DNA from: a virus
IMG/VR virus record: IMGVR_UViG_3300020213_000055
Span: 1 to 39,628 of that record
DNA length: 39,628 bases
Reading direction: 5' to 3' (one strand)
Position numbers and translations under genes: made by a program. The notes under the pieces are model-generated. The model made no database searches. It was not told where the DNA came from and saw only the letters and a list, made by a program, of their open reading frames with translations. Shown here one piece after another: positions 17,285 to 24,975 of the stretch (position 1 is its first letter; the number at the start of each line of letters is the position of its first letter).

Positions 17285-17505
17285 GGCTTCGTATATTCAT
17301 CTAATGATATCCATTGCTCGCTAACGTGGGAATGGTCCCCAAGGCCGTCGTCAATGTATAAGCCTAAACCGAATCTTGTTTCGAATATTTTTAACGGGTA
17401 TAAATTCCCGCCCTCGGCAGGAAAAATGCCTTCCATACCCGCTGTAAAGATGCACGTATCAGGAGGAAGGAGACTTAGTTGGTTAATTAAATCAACTACC
17501 CTCAT
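17266..17505 (-). CDS. Small hypothetical protein
   Basis: This 79-aa acidic protein begins MRVVDLINQLSLLPPDTCIF and contains EGIFPAEGGNLYPLKIFE and LYIDDGLGDHSH. It resembles short phage proteins with the opening 'V.dLI..L..lppdt.V', which usually are of unknown function. It overlaps the head morphogenesis gene downstream (19 bp) and the HTH gene upstream (4 bp), so it is part of the packaging operon. Confidence 0.65.
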   Translation of the reverse strand: MRVVDLINQLSLLPPDTCIFTAGMEGIFPAEGGNLYPLKIFETRFGLGLYIDDGLGDHSHVSEQWISLDEYTKPCEHEK

Positions 17506-17792
17506 CTATTCTTACCCTTGGCAACGTGCTTTTGAGGCGCCTCTTGAACTTCTTTTGATTCACGCAAAGGCACAATTATTTCACCTTCTTTGCCGGTTTC
17601 TTTGCCGTGCTCTTTGCCGTGTCCTCTGTCGTTTCCTTCGATTTCGTAAATCTTAAGTTTGGCCGCTAGTTCGAAGTCACTAATTCCAAGACTACTTGCA
17701 CATTTTGAACGATCTCCGTCGTAAAATCTAATTGCATATTTAATTATTTCTTTTTCAATTTCTCTTAAAGTTACGCCAATAGTCCATTTCAT
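17502..17792 (-). CDS. Small Fis/NtrC-type helix-turn-helix protein
   Basis: This 96-aa protein begins MKWTIGVTLREIEKEIIKYA and has IRFYDGDRSKCASSLGIS, which closely matches the Fis-like helix-turn-helix at the C-terminus of NtrC-type activators (residues about 8-48). A His/Gly/Lys-rich repeat (GHGKEHGKETGKEG) and a basic end follow. The start at 17792 has AGGGGAAATAAA upstream and overlaps the stop of the 59-aa gene as ATGA. It probably binds DNA; a role in regulating or aiding packaging is inferred only from position. A longer reading from 17843 overlaps the upstream gene and is not preferred. Confidence 0.72.
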   Translation of the reverse strand: MKWTIGVTLREIEKEIIKYAIRFYDGDRSKCASSLGISDFELAAKLKIYEIEGNDRGHGKEHGKETGKEGEIIVPLRESKEVQEAPQKHVAKGKNR

Positions 17793-17968
17793 TTTATTTC
17801 CCCTTTTAAACAAAGCTCGGCCATTCTTGCAGCTGCTAACCATCTCTTTTTGAATTCAGGAGCGCAGTCCTTCCAAGTGTAAATATACTTAGATTTTACG
17901 CCACCTTCATTTTCATCATGAAACGCCCTGAATAATCTTATCGCAATTTTTTCCTGCTCACTCATCAT
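17789..17968 (-). CDS. 59-aa hypothetical protein in the packaging operon
   Basis: This short gene fills the gap between the portal and the HTH gene. It begins MMSEQEKIAIRLFRAFHDEN and contains TWKDCAPEFKKRWLAAARMA, typical of small phage proteins with a 'W..L....R..W...A' pattern. The start ATGATG overlaps the portal stop TGA and its own stop overlaps the HTH start as ATGA, so it is tightly coupled. No function is known. Confidence 0.72.
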   Translation of the reverse strand: MMSEQEKIAIRLFRAFHDENEGGVKSKYIYTWKDCAPEFKKRWLAAARMAELCLKGEIK

Positions 17969-19419
17969 ACGTCTGCGTCTTTCGGTTTGGGAGATTCACT
18001 TTTTGAAAGTGGGATCTCTTTAGTATCCGGCTCATTCGCGCCTATATCGCTTCCGATTTCATTTATATCAGTATTAAGCGTTTCAATAGAACTGTCTAGC
18101 TGAATAGGTAGCAAGCTTGCCTTGTTGCAGGCGTCTTTGAATTCTTTAACCGAAATTAGTCCTGCCGTGAATGCCTGAAAGGTTCTACCGAATTGAGATG
18201 TCTTTACATTTTCTTCTTGTTCAGCGGATAGCACGCGCAACGGTTTGAATTCTATTTTTATGTCTTCAGGAATAAATCCAAACATTTGTTGGCATCTAAG
18301 CTGAACCATTTGCAATATATCGAATTTAGATTTTTGCCTAACCTGCGACTCAACCATTGAGTTATAGTTCTCAATGTCATCTTGACCGCTAGAAAAGCCC
18401 GCAGCACTAATGCCAAATACTTTAGTAAGAGGCATTCTTAAATCAGAGGCAATCTGCATTCTGATACTCGTCATAGTTTCAGAGATCCCGGCGAAGGATA
18501 ATTCTTTTTGGATGAAATCATCCTCACTATCTAAAACAATTGCATGCTGATAGTTTTTTTGCTGATTAGCTAATTGAATGCGCTCATGAATTTTTCGTGC
18601 GCCCGCTTGACCGCCCATCAACGTATTAACTAAATTTTTCAGCTTATAAGTATCGACCTTGAATTCGTCCAAGACTTCAAAAACTAAATTATTAGTTTTA
18701 AGATATTGATTGATTGAATTGATCATGACTTCTACAACGGAAGTACCCCAACCGCGAAGGCGTGGGCGAATGAAACTTGGCGCTTCAATGCCTACCATTT
18801 TCATTACCCTTGATTTGTGTACCTTCGTTCCGTAGTAGGAATAAAATTCATATGTTTCTTGCTGTACTTCCGCGTTGTAGCCTTGGGTATTTTGAGCGTC
18901 CCAAAATAGTTCCCACAGATCGACCGATCTAAATTCAAGCGGCGTTTTTTCATTTATAGCGGTTATGTCTAGTGGAGTTTCCGAATCCTGATCCGTCATT
19001 ATCAGAACGCCTGCCCCGCCAAATAATCTATTCCATTTTAGGGCTTGCGAGCATTTTGTAAGGTCCGCCTCACGCTCCATTTTATTTTTTAGTTCTTCAA
19101 TTTCTTCTGGATCTAATTCCTTTGTAACAATGTCAATGCCGCCCCTAAAACCGTCATCTACGGGGACATCGACTACGGTCTGAATCAAACCGTGTTCAAC
19201 GTAACTCTCCGATAAGAGCTGCCGCATGTTGGAAACTAGGTACCACCTGTTATTTATCCAAAGTGTTGACGTTTGATTTAGTGATGTGCCAACAGATCCA
19301 TTACTTCCGAGCGGGTTAAAACCGAATAACGCTTCAGATAGAGTATTCGAAACAAATTCTTTTGAATTTTCTACTGCGGGTTTTTTTCTTGTAGATTTTA
19401 CAGGTATTTTTTTCTTCAT
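17965..19419 (-). CDS. Portal protein (DUF1073 type)
   Basis: This 484-aa protein has the portal features of DUF1073: LSESYVEHGLIQTVVDVPVDDGFRGG, KWNRLFGGAGVLIMTDQD, FEVLDEFKVDTYKLKNL and RMPLTKVFGISAAGFSSGQDDIENY (each written under 26 residues and in separate pieces). It forms the dodecameric ring at one capsid vertex. The C-terminus is acidic and proline-rich (ANEPDTKEIPLSKSESPKPKDADV). It follows the large terminase with a 27-bp gap and is coupled to the 59-aa gene. Confidence 0.9.
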   Translation of the reverse strand: MKKKIPVKSTRKKPAVENSKEFVSNTLSEALFGFNPLGSNGSVGTSLNQTSTLWINNRWYLVSNMRQLLSESYVEHGLIQTVVDVPVDDGFRGGIDIVTKELDPEEIEELKNKMEREADLTKCSQALKWNRLFGGAGVLIMTDQDSETPLDITAINEKTPLEFRSVDLWELFWDAQNTQGYNAEVQQETYEFYSYYGTKVHKSRVMKMVGIEAPSFIRPRLRGWGTSVVEVMINSINQYLKTNNLVFEVLDEFKVDTYKLKNLVNTLMGGQAGARKIHERIQLANQQKNYQHAIVLDSEDDFIQKELSFAGISETMTSIRMQIASDLRMPLTKVFGISAAGFSSGQDDIENYNSMVESQVRQKSKFDILQMVQLRCQQMFGFIPEDIKIEFKPLRVLSAEQEENVKTSQFGRTFQAFTAGLISVKEFKDACNKASLLPIQLDSSIETLNTDINEIGSDIGANEPDTKEIPLSKSESPKPKDADV

Positions 19420-19446
19420 AGTTTGGTTTATATTACATTTTATTTT

Positions 19447-20796
19447 TTATAAGACATCAAAAATACTTACCGATCCGCATAATTCGTTAAAGCTGCCCGA
19501 TAATGCATCAACTTGATCATCATGTCCGCCTTCTGGAAAATTTTCAATTTCGTTAAAAAAAGAATCATTCCATATGCACCTTAAAACTTTTACATTTCCG
19601 ACTTCGCACTGCGCCGAAACGGGCCGCGCCCTAGTTTCTTTGTCTTTAGTTGGAACTTTTACCCTGATATCATATCCGGCAAGCAATCTAACATAATTTT
19701 CAGCGTCAGCTTTTCCGCTGCTACCCGGATCTTGTTCTATCCCAATCGTAGTTGAATAACTGTCAAAGCTAGCCGTATTTTTTACCATTCTTTCAACTTC
19801 CAAGGGCGAGCCCTGCATGCGTCTAATGTCGCCAACTACATACGTACCATCGGTCATTTTATAAAGTAGTAGTCCTACTGTCCAATCCGGATCGGGGTTA
19901 GCATCACTTCTCTGCGTTGCCGCCCTATCCCAATATCTAATTTTAGAAAGGACATTTGCGGGAAGCGCGTCAATTACTTGAAACCATTCTCTCTTAAAAT
20001 ACATTCCGGACGACGGCCTAACATTCCAATTACCCTCTAATAGTCTCATTCTATCAACGCGAGAAAGCGCCATTAGATTCGATAGGTAGGCGGGGTCTTT
20101 TTCCATTAGAATTTTATTATCGTGAACTGAAGAGGGAATGAAGGTCAATGATTTAGGTTTTTGAATCTCGCCGTATTTATCTATTAATTCTTGCCTGCTA
20201 TCGGCCCATATTAACTCGTCATTATTTCTGATGAACCATCTCAATATTCCGGACCTACTTTTAATAGGGAAACCGTCTTGATCTATCCACCAATCTATTA
20301 ATTTTCTAACCCAACTATCGGAGTCAGGATTACACGTGGCCCTAATGTATCCCGGTACCCCGGACAAAGAGCGGTTACGAGAAATCATATACCAGAATTG
20401 TTTTTCGGTGAAATGCGTTAATTCATCAAAACCGATAAATGGTATTTGCGAGCCCTGCCAATCGTAAACGGTTTTTTCATTTTCTAAATGGGCAAACTTC
20501 ATTCTCATTCCGCTTGGGAATTCCCACTCTAAATATGCCTCTCTTGGATGCCCTTTTATTTGAGAATATAAATTAAGGGATTCGTCCCACAAGCCGCCTT
20601 CATTTCTGACTTGAACGCTATTTCTTCTAAAAATTACCCCGCCAAACTTTGCGTTGCGATAATGTCTAAGAGGCTCAAGAAGTAATGCGTAAGATTTGCC
20701 GCCGCCTGCAGCTCCACCGTAAAAAGCTATGTCACTTCTAGATTCAAGGAAATCAGTTTGGGGCCCCGATTGTGCTTTGATTTCTATTTTTAGCAT
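19447..20796 (-). CDS. terL: Large terminase subunit
   Basis: This 449-aa protein has a Walker A motif GGAAGGGKS (27-35), a Walker B motif FIGFDE (120-125), coupling motif ATCNP (153-157), and a C-terminal RNase H-like nuclease with YWDRA (288-292), GIEQDPGSSGK (352-362) and GHDDQVDAL (424-432). It packages DNA into the prohead and cuts it. All ATPase and nuclease residues are present. It lies 6 bp behind the small subunit gene. Confidence 0.95.
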   Translation of the reverse strand: MLKIEIKAQSGPQTDFLESRSDIAFYGGAAGGGKSYALLLEPLRHYRNAKFGGVIFRRNSVQVRNEGGLWDESLNLYSQIKGHPREAYLEWEFPSGMRMKFAHLENEKTVYDWQGSQIPFIGFDELTHFTEKQFWYMISRNRSLSGVPGYIRATCNPDSDSWVRKLIDWWIDQDGFPIKSRSGILRWFIRNNDELIWADSRQELIDKYGEIQKPKSLTFIPSSVHDNKILMEKDPAYLSNLMALSRVDRMRLLEGNWNVRPSSGMYFKREWFQVIDALPANVLSKIRYWDRAATQRSDANPDPDWTVGLLLYKMTDGTYVVGDIRRMQGSPLEVERMVKNTASFDSYSTTIGIEQDPGSSGKADAENYVRLLAGYDIRVKVPTKDKETRARPVSAQCEVGNVKVLRCIWNDSFFNEIENFPEGGHDDQVDALSGSFNELCGSVSIFDVL

Positions 20797-20802
20797 TATT
20801 AA

Positions 20803-21324
20803 TTAGCTATCATTTTTTATTTGTTTACCATTGTCCGGGATTATCACAACAACCTGAGTACTAGTCGACTCTCCGCTATGCTCAACTTTTTCCGTGGCGC
20901 TCCAATTCTTAGGATGCCTTCGAGATAAACGCCATGCACTAGCAGACCAATCTCTCGGAGAACCGGGTTTTAATACTATTGGATTCCCTTTTTCATTGAA
21001 AACTAGTCCACCTGTTTTGTCGCGCATGTATTCGACCTCGTTTCCCATGGCGCATTTATCAATATTGTGTAAATCACGGACAACGGCTTCCTCTTGTGCT
21101 TTTTCCACCGCGTGTCGCAGCGTGGCATAAATAGGTTTATAGTGAAAATGATCTTCATGAGAGTAAGTCATCCAATTATAAAAAGTTTTTTTAGTTATTC
21201 CCGCTATGGCTACGGCAGTTTCAATATATGATCCGAGACGTAAAGTATTTACGATTGAATCAATAACATCTTGGTTACATTTAGTAACTTGCATCCCTTT
21301 TTTAACTTTTTTGAATGACGGCAT
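20803..21324 (-). CDS. terS: Small terminase subunit
   Basis: This 173-aa protein has an N-terminal helix-turn-helix (LGSYIETAVAIAGITKKTFYNWM, in pieces, about 29-52), a helical oligomerisation segment (HAVEKAQEEAVVRDLHNID) and the typical WSASAWRLSRRHPKNWS motif. It recognises the packaging site. It is the first gene of the structural operon. The start at 21324 is the longest; a start at residue 11 (MQVTKC) is possible. Weak ribosome binding site for either. Confidence 0.88.
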   Translation of the reverse strand: MPSFKKVKKGMQVTKCNQDVIDSIVNTLRLGSYIETAVAIAGITKKTFYNWMTYSHEDHFHYKPIYATLRHAVEKAQEEAVVRDLHNIDKCAMGNEVEYMRDKTGGLVFNEKGNPIVLKPGSPRDWSASAWRLSRRHPKNWSATEKVEHSGESTSTQVVVIIPDNGKQIKNDS

Positions 21325-21369
21325 AAATCCATAATAGCATTTGCGGTAGCTATCCCCTATATTTGTCTT
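21325..21369. promoter_or_regulatory. Divergent intergenic region between terS and the ParB-like gene
   Basis: Only 45 bp separate the two divergent starts. A TATATT hexamer at 21357-21362 lies just before the plus-strand ATG, which has no visible Shine-Dalgarno, so that message could be leaderless; no good -35 is seen. The minus-strand promoter of the structural operon must lie inside the ParB-like gene or be of a type not recognised here. Confidence 0.35.
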
Positions 21370-21909
21370 ATGAAAATTAAAGATCTAAATCCAAATCCAA
21401 GAAACCCTAGAAAAATAACAGAAGAAAAATTAATGTCACTAAAAGCCTCGCTTTTAAAATACGGCGACTTATCGGGCTTTGTATTTAACCGAACGACTAA
21501 AAGGCTAATCGGCGGCCATCAGCGATCTAAAGTATTGCCCGGAGATGCAGAAATAAAAATAGATAGGTCATTTAATATTACGCCCTGTAAAACGGTGGCA
21601 GAAGGTCACGTACTAATAGAAGGTGAAAGATTTAAATACCGCGAAGTTGAAGCTGATGAGCTATGGGAAACAGAAGCTCTTATTGCTGCAAATAAACACG
21701 GAGGAGAATGGGATAACCTAAGTAATTTTATAAAAAGTGTCCCAGAATTAAATTTAGAGTTAATAGGTTTCAATCTCCCGGAGATTGCGGCTTTGAATAT
21801 AACTATAGATCCTGATTTTATAGATGAACCAGCACCAAGATCTGATCCAAAAGAAAAAGACTCTCAACTAATAAAATGTCCAAACTGCGGAGTGCTAGTA
21901 AATGCCTAG
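21370..21909 (+). CDS. ParB/Srx-fold protein (phage ParB-like nuclease domain)
   Basis: This 179-aa protein begins with the ParB N-terminal-like domain: MKIKDLNPNPRNPRKITEEK, then the loop IGGHQRSKV (47-55), which corresponds to the nucleotide-binding GGHQR box. Residues 80-140 contain WETEALIAANKHGGEWD, found in phage ParB-like proteins often joined to methyltransferases. The C-terminus has one CPNC pair, half a zinc ribbon. It overlaps the first methyltransferase by 8 bp. Phage members of this family are usually annotated ParB-like nuclease or methylase partner and are not partition proteins. Confidence 0.82.
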   Translation: MKIKDLNPNPRNPRKITEEKLMSLKASLLKYGDLSGFVFNRTTKRLIGGHQRSKVLPGDAEIKIDRSFNITPCKTVAEGHVLIEGERFKYREVEADELWETEALIAANKHGGEWDNLSNFIKSVPELNLELIGFNLPEIAALNITIDPDFIDEPAPRSDPKEKDSQLIKCPNCGVLVNA

Positions 21910-22798
21910 TGTTAATTACGGCATTCCATACATGGGATCTAAAGGTTATGTAGCCCACAAAATATGCAGCATTTTTCCGAAGGCGGATAATTTCTACGAC
22001 CTATTCGGTGGTGGATTTTCAATCACTCACTTCATGCTTTTACATAGAGGAAATAACTACAAGCATTTTCATTTTAACGAGATCAAAGCTGGGAATATTG
22101 AATTAATAAAAGCCGCCATAGATGGTAAGTATAATTACAATGTTTTTAAGCCTTCGTTCATTACAAAAGAAGAGTTTTTAAGAGATAAAGATACCTGTCC
22201 GTACACGAGAATTATTTGGAGTTTTGGGAATAATCAGAAGGACTATTTATTCGGGAAAAATATAGAGTCTTATAAGGAGTCTATGCATAACGCTGTCGTT
22301 TTTAATATTTTTGACGACGTCTCTATACAAGCATTGGGAATACCTACTTTCCCAAAAAACTACTCAATAAAAGCAAGACGATTATTCATGAGACAAACCG
22401 TTGATAAAAAATCTGGCCGCGTGCTTCAGCTGATGCATTTGCAGCAACTTATTCAATTGGAGAGGTTGCAGCAATTGCAGAATTTGCAGAATTTGGAGCA
22501 GTTAAATTTTTCGGCTTTGAGTTACGAGAAAGTAAAAATAAAACCTAACTCGGTAATTTATTGTGATCCGCCCTACAGAGGTGCGACAGGATATTTAAAT
22601 GTTTTTGATCACGATAAGTTTTGGGAGTGGGTGATGGATCAAAAAGATCCTGTTTACGTTTCAGAATATATAGCGCCTAAAACTGCTCACGTAATTATGG
22701 CTATAAATAAAAAAGCGAATTTAGCGGCTACCGGACACACCGATAGTGTGGAAAAAATGTTTGCAAATGATGCGGGTAAAAAGGCGATGAATGGCTAA
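21902..22798 (+). CDS. Dam-like DNA adenine N6-methyltransferase, copy 1
   Basis: This 298-aa protein has class alpha (D12) motifs in order: motif X PYMGSK (9-14), motif I DLFGGG (33-38), motif IV DPPY (222-225). It should transfer methyl from SAM to adenine, probably for protection against restriction. Between I and IV, in the target recognition part (175-201), lies a Leu/Gln repeat tract (LQQLIQLERLQQLQNLQNLEQL, partly quoted). It is followed, with an 8-bp overlap, by a second copy. It shares with it long identical stretches on both sides of the variable part. Confidence 0.87.
   Translation: MPSVNYGIPYMGSKGYVAHKICSIFPKADNFYDLFGGGFSITHFMLLHRGNNYKHFHFNEIKAGNIELIKAAIDGKYNYNVFKPSFITKEEFLRDKDTCPYTRIIWSFGNNQKDYLFGKNIESYKESMHNAVVFNIFDDVSIQALGIPTFPKNYSIKARRLFMRQTVDKKSGRVLQLMHLQQLIQLERLQQLQNLQNLEQLNFSALSYEKVKIKPNSVIYCDPPYRGATGYLNVFDHDKFWEWVMDQKDPVYVSEYIAPKTAHVIMAINKKANLAATGHTDSVEKMFANDAGKKAMNG
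22464..22502 (+). repeat. Leu-Gln/Glu codon repeat in methyltransferase copy 1
   Basis: Units of the type TTGCAG / AATTTG repeat in frame, encoding L-x-x-L and L-Q-N steps at about residues 188-201. The tract is shorter than the matching one in copy 2 (23329-23412). Repeat units are multiples of 3 bp, so gain or loss keeps the frame. Confidence 0.8.
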
Positions 22799-23732
22799 TT
22801 ACGGCATTCCATACATGGGATCTAAAGGTTCCATAGCCCACGAAATATGCAGCATTTTCCCGAAGGCGGATAATTTCTATGATTTATTCGGTGGTGGATT
22901 TTCAATCACTCATTTCATGCTTTTACATAGAAGAAATAACTACAAGCATTTTCATTTTAACGAGCTACAATCTGGGAATATTGAGTTAATAAAAGCCGCA
23001 ATTGACGGTAAGTATAATTACAATGTTTTTAAGCCTAATTTTATTACGAGACAAGAGTTTTTCAGAGACAGGGATAATTGTGCATACACTAAACTTATTT
23101 GGAGTTTTGGGAATTGTCAGAGGACATATATCTTTGGGAAGCACATAGAATCCTATAAACATTCTCTGCATAACGCTGTCGTTTTTAATATTTTTGACGA
23201 AGTATCTATACAAGCATTAGGAATATCTACTTTCCCAAAAAACTCCTCAATAAAAGCGAGACGATTCTTCATGAGACAAGCCGTTAGGAAAAAAGTAGGG
23301 GAGGTACGGCAATTGGAGGGCTTGCAGAGCTTGCAGCAATTAGAGAGGTTGCAGAGGTTGCAGAATTTGGAGAATTTGGAGAATTTGGAGAATTTGCAGA
23401 ATTTGGAGCAGTTAAATTTTTCGGCTTTGAGTTACGAGAAAGTAAAAATAAAACCTAACTCGGTAATTTATTGTGATCCGCCATATAAAGGAACTGCTAA
23501 GTACCTCAGTGATTTTGATCACGATAAGTTTTGGGAGTGGGTGATGGATCAAAAAGATCCTGTTTTTGTTTCAGAATATGCAGCGCCTAAAACTGCACAC
23601 GTAATTATAGCTATCAATAAACAAGCAAGGTTAGCGGGTACCGGACCCACCGATAGCGTAGAAAAAATGTTTGCAAATGATGCGGGTAAAAAGGCGATTT
23701 TAAGCCCCTCCACAATCAATTCAAAGGGCTAA
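22791..23732 (+). CDS. Dam-like DNA adenine N6-methyltransferase, copy 2
   Basis: This 313-aa protein duplicates the previous gene. Motif X PYMGSK (7-12), motif I DLFGGG (31-36), motif IV DPPY (229-232) are all intact. The Leu/Gln/Glu repeat (174-207) is longer than in copy 1 and includes three LEN triplets in a row. Much of the rest is identical or conservatively changed, including the DNA from about 23398 to 23482. Different recognition regions may give a second specificity. The C-terminus differs from copy 1 in its last dozen residues. Confidence 0.87.
   Translation: MANYGIPYMGSKGSIAHEICSIFPKADNFYDLFGGGFSITHFMLLHRRNNYKHFHFNELQSGNIELIKAAIDGKYNYNVFKPNFITRQEFFRDRDNCAYTKLIWSFGNCQRTYIFGKHIESYKHSLHNAVVFNIFDEVSIQALGISTFPKNSSIKARRFFMRQAVRKKVGEVRQLEGLQSLQQLERLQRLQNLENLENLENLQNLEQLNFSALSYEKVKIKPNSVIYCDPPYKGTAKYLSDFDHDKFWEWVMDQKDPVFVSEYAAPKTAHVIIAINKQARLAGTGPTDSVEKMFANDAGKKAILSPSTINSKG
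23329..23412 (+). repeat. Expanded Leu-Glu/Gln-Asn codon repeat in methyltransferase copy 2
   Basis: The tract contains the 9-base unit TTGGAGAAT three times in a row (about 23369-23395), flanked by TTGCAGAAT and TTGGAGCAG. It encodes LENLENLENLQNLEQL. The perfect short units are typical of slippage-prone DNA, and changes of 9 bp keep the reading frame. Confidence 0.85.
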
Positions 23733-23819
23733 CCCTGCAGGCTCAAAAACTCTAAATAAACGGCTAGTTACGGCGCAGATTTGACTTATGAGGCACGTTT
23801 AAGCAGCGTGTTATTTCCC

Positions 23820-23848
23820 TTGACTTATGTAATACACCGTGTTATAGT
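23820..23848 (+). promoter_or_regulatory. Sigma-70-type promoter with overlapping dyad
   Basis: TTGACT (23820-23825), a 17-bp spacer, and TATAGT (23843-23848) give a near-consensus promoter for the membrane protein and RHH gene. A dyad TAATACAC/GTGTTATA covers the spacer and -10. The words TTGACTTATG (23781 and 23820) and CRCCGTGTTAT-like (23804 and 23835) are each repeated, suggesting an operator pair. The RHH protein encoded downstream is a candidate for autoregulation. Confidence 0.75.
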
Positions 23849-23888
23849 GTAATACAGGTAGACGAAACTAACAAAAGGAAAAAAACAA

Positions 23889-24140
23889 ATGAAAAAAATA
23901 ATTGTACTTGTCGTGTTAATTGCATCTTTAACTAGCACTAATTTGTATGCTGACGAGGTAAAAAACTATTTTCAAATCTCGCCTAGTACAGATATTGAGA
24001 GGAGAATTTCTGCGATTGAATCAAACCAATTAAAAAACGAAGAGGGACGTACAAGCGCCCCTTTGGCGTGGTTTTTTATCGGCATCGTAGCCGGTGGAGC
24101 TGCGGGATATTTTGGCGCAAAGGGTGGATGGATCAAATGA
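23889..24140 (+). CDS. Small exported/membrane protein
   Basis: This 83-aa protein has a signal peptide (MKKIIVLVVLIASLTSTNLYAD), a short soluble segment with IERRISAIESNQLKNEE that could be a coiled coil, and a C-terminal glycine-rich membrane helix (WFFIGIVAGGAAGYFGAKGG). The ribosome binding site AAAGGAAAAAAAC precedes it. Its stop overlaps the RHH start as ATGA. The topology suits an inner-membrane protein; superinfection exclusion is one guess. No family recognised. Confidence 0.7.
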   Translation: MKKIIVLVVLIASLTSTNLYADEVKNYFQISPSTDIERRISAIESNQLKNEEGRTSAPLAWFFIGIVAGGAAGYFGAKGGWIK

Positions 24141-24289
24141 AAACCACAATAAATATTCGTTTGGACGAAAAATTAAAAAAAGAACTCCAAGCAGAAACCG
24201 AAAAAATGGAAAAGAAAATCGGCATCAAACTAACGCTGTCCGAATACATTCGATTGTTAATTTCAAAGCGCCTAAAAGCGCCGCGTTAA
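24137..24289 (+). CDS. Ribbon-helix-helix DNA-binding protein
   Basis: This 50-aa protein begins MKTTINIRLDEKLKKELQAE, a beta strand with alternating residues followed by a helix, and contains LTLSEYIRLLISKRLK as the second helix: the MetJ/Arc/CopG fold. Such dimers bind short repeated operators. It is coupled to the membrane protein gene by ATGA, and the iteron array starts 34 bp past its stop, so it is the best candidate to bind either that array or its own promoter at 23820. Confidence 0.8.
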   Translation: MKTTINIRLDEKLKKELQAETEKMEKKIGIKLTLSEYIRLLISKRLKAPR

Positions 24290-24292
24290 CCG
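24274..24292. repeat. 19-bp direct repeat, left copy
   Basis: The 19 bases AAAAGCGCCGCGTTAACCG occur here, across the RHH stop codon, and again at 24976-24994. The two copies bracket the gene-free iteron and A+T region. A shorter relative (CAGCGCGTTAA) lies at 24901-24911. Confidence 0.8.
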
Positions 24293-24322
24293 TGCCTTCC
24301 GGGGAGGGGGAAACCGAATGAT

Positions 24323-24572
24323 TCAACCTTGACTCTCGGGGTCAATTCAAACTAATGCTTCGCGCTGAATACCACGCGTCAACCTTGACTCTCGGGGTCA
24401 ATTCAAACTAATGCTTCGCGCTGAATACCACGCGTCAACCTTGACTCTCGGGGTCAATTCAAACTAATGCTTCGCGCTGAATACCACGCGTCAACCTTGA
24501 CTCTCGGGGTCAATTCAAACTAATGCTTCGCGCTGAATACCACGCGTCAACCTTGACTCTCGGGGTCAATTC
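24323..24572. repeat. 56-bp iteron array (4.5 copies)
   Basis: Four identical 56-bp units start at 24323, 24379, 24435 and 24491; a 26-base partial fifth starts at 24547. Each carries the inverted repeat TTGAC-N7-GTCAA (first at 24329-24345) and a second, wider pair ATTCA/TGAAT. There are no spacers, so this is not a CRISPR array. The arrangement, next to a small DNA-binding protein and an A+T-rich tract, is that of plasmid or phage replication iterons or a centromere-like site. Confidence 0.9.
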
Positions 24573-24660
24573 CTCAAAAATCAATTTTTCGTGCCTAAAC
24601 TAGGACTAGGACCGGGACTAGGTAGTGGTGTAGCCCTACTTTTACTATAATATAACTATA

Positions 24661-24712
24661 TATATATTATTAATATATTTATTACTCTTAATAAATATAT
24701 TAATAATATATA
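24661..24712. repeat. Perfect 24-bp-arm palindrome with 4-base loop
   Basis: The 24 bases at 24661-24684 are the exact reverse complement of 24689-24712, separated by CTCT. The arms hold only A and T. A smaller dyad, TTAATAA-TAT-TTATTAA, follows at 24716-24732. It could form a cruciform at an origin. It is between two converging genes, so a terminator role is possible, but there is no G+C stem. Confidence 0.88.
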
Positions 24713-24975
24713 CACTTAATAATATTTATTAAGGTTTAACGAATTGAAATCATTGAAAAATTTTAAGTGGGTGTGGCACAGATTTTGTATGCACTCTAAA
24801 ACACTGCCTCACCATGCGGCGAGTCAATTCTGATGTGCTTGATTTTTTTAATTTAAAGCTGAGATTTTAAATTTGCTAAAAACTTCATAACGTGCATAAG
24901 CAGCGCGTTAAAAAAATAACCCTTGTCCACGTATCAGATTTCTTCGCGCGCAGATTCTACCGGCCTTAAAACCAG

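Noticed and set aside
21370-21909. Plasmid partition protein ParB
   Set aside because: It has only the ParB/Srx-fold N-terminal domain typical of phage methylase-linked proteins, lacks the central helix-turn-helix and dimer domains, and no ParA is present.
24094-24321. 75-aa plus-strand ORF overlapping the RHH gene
   Set aside because: It covers parts of the membrane protein and RHH genes in a third frame with no protein-like character.
24323-24572. CRISPR-like array
   Set aside because: The 56-bp units follow each other directly with identical sequence; there are no variable spacers and no cas genes.
24648-24735. Rho-independent terminator between converging genes
   Set aside because: The palindrome has no G or C in the stem and no following T-run distinct from it; an origin melting region fits better, though termination is not excluded.
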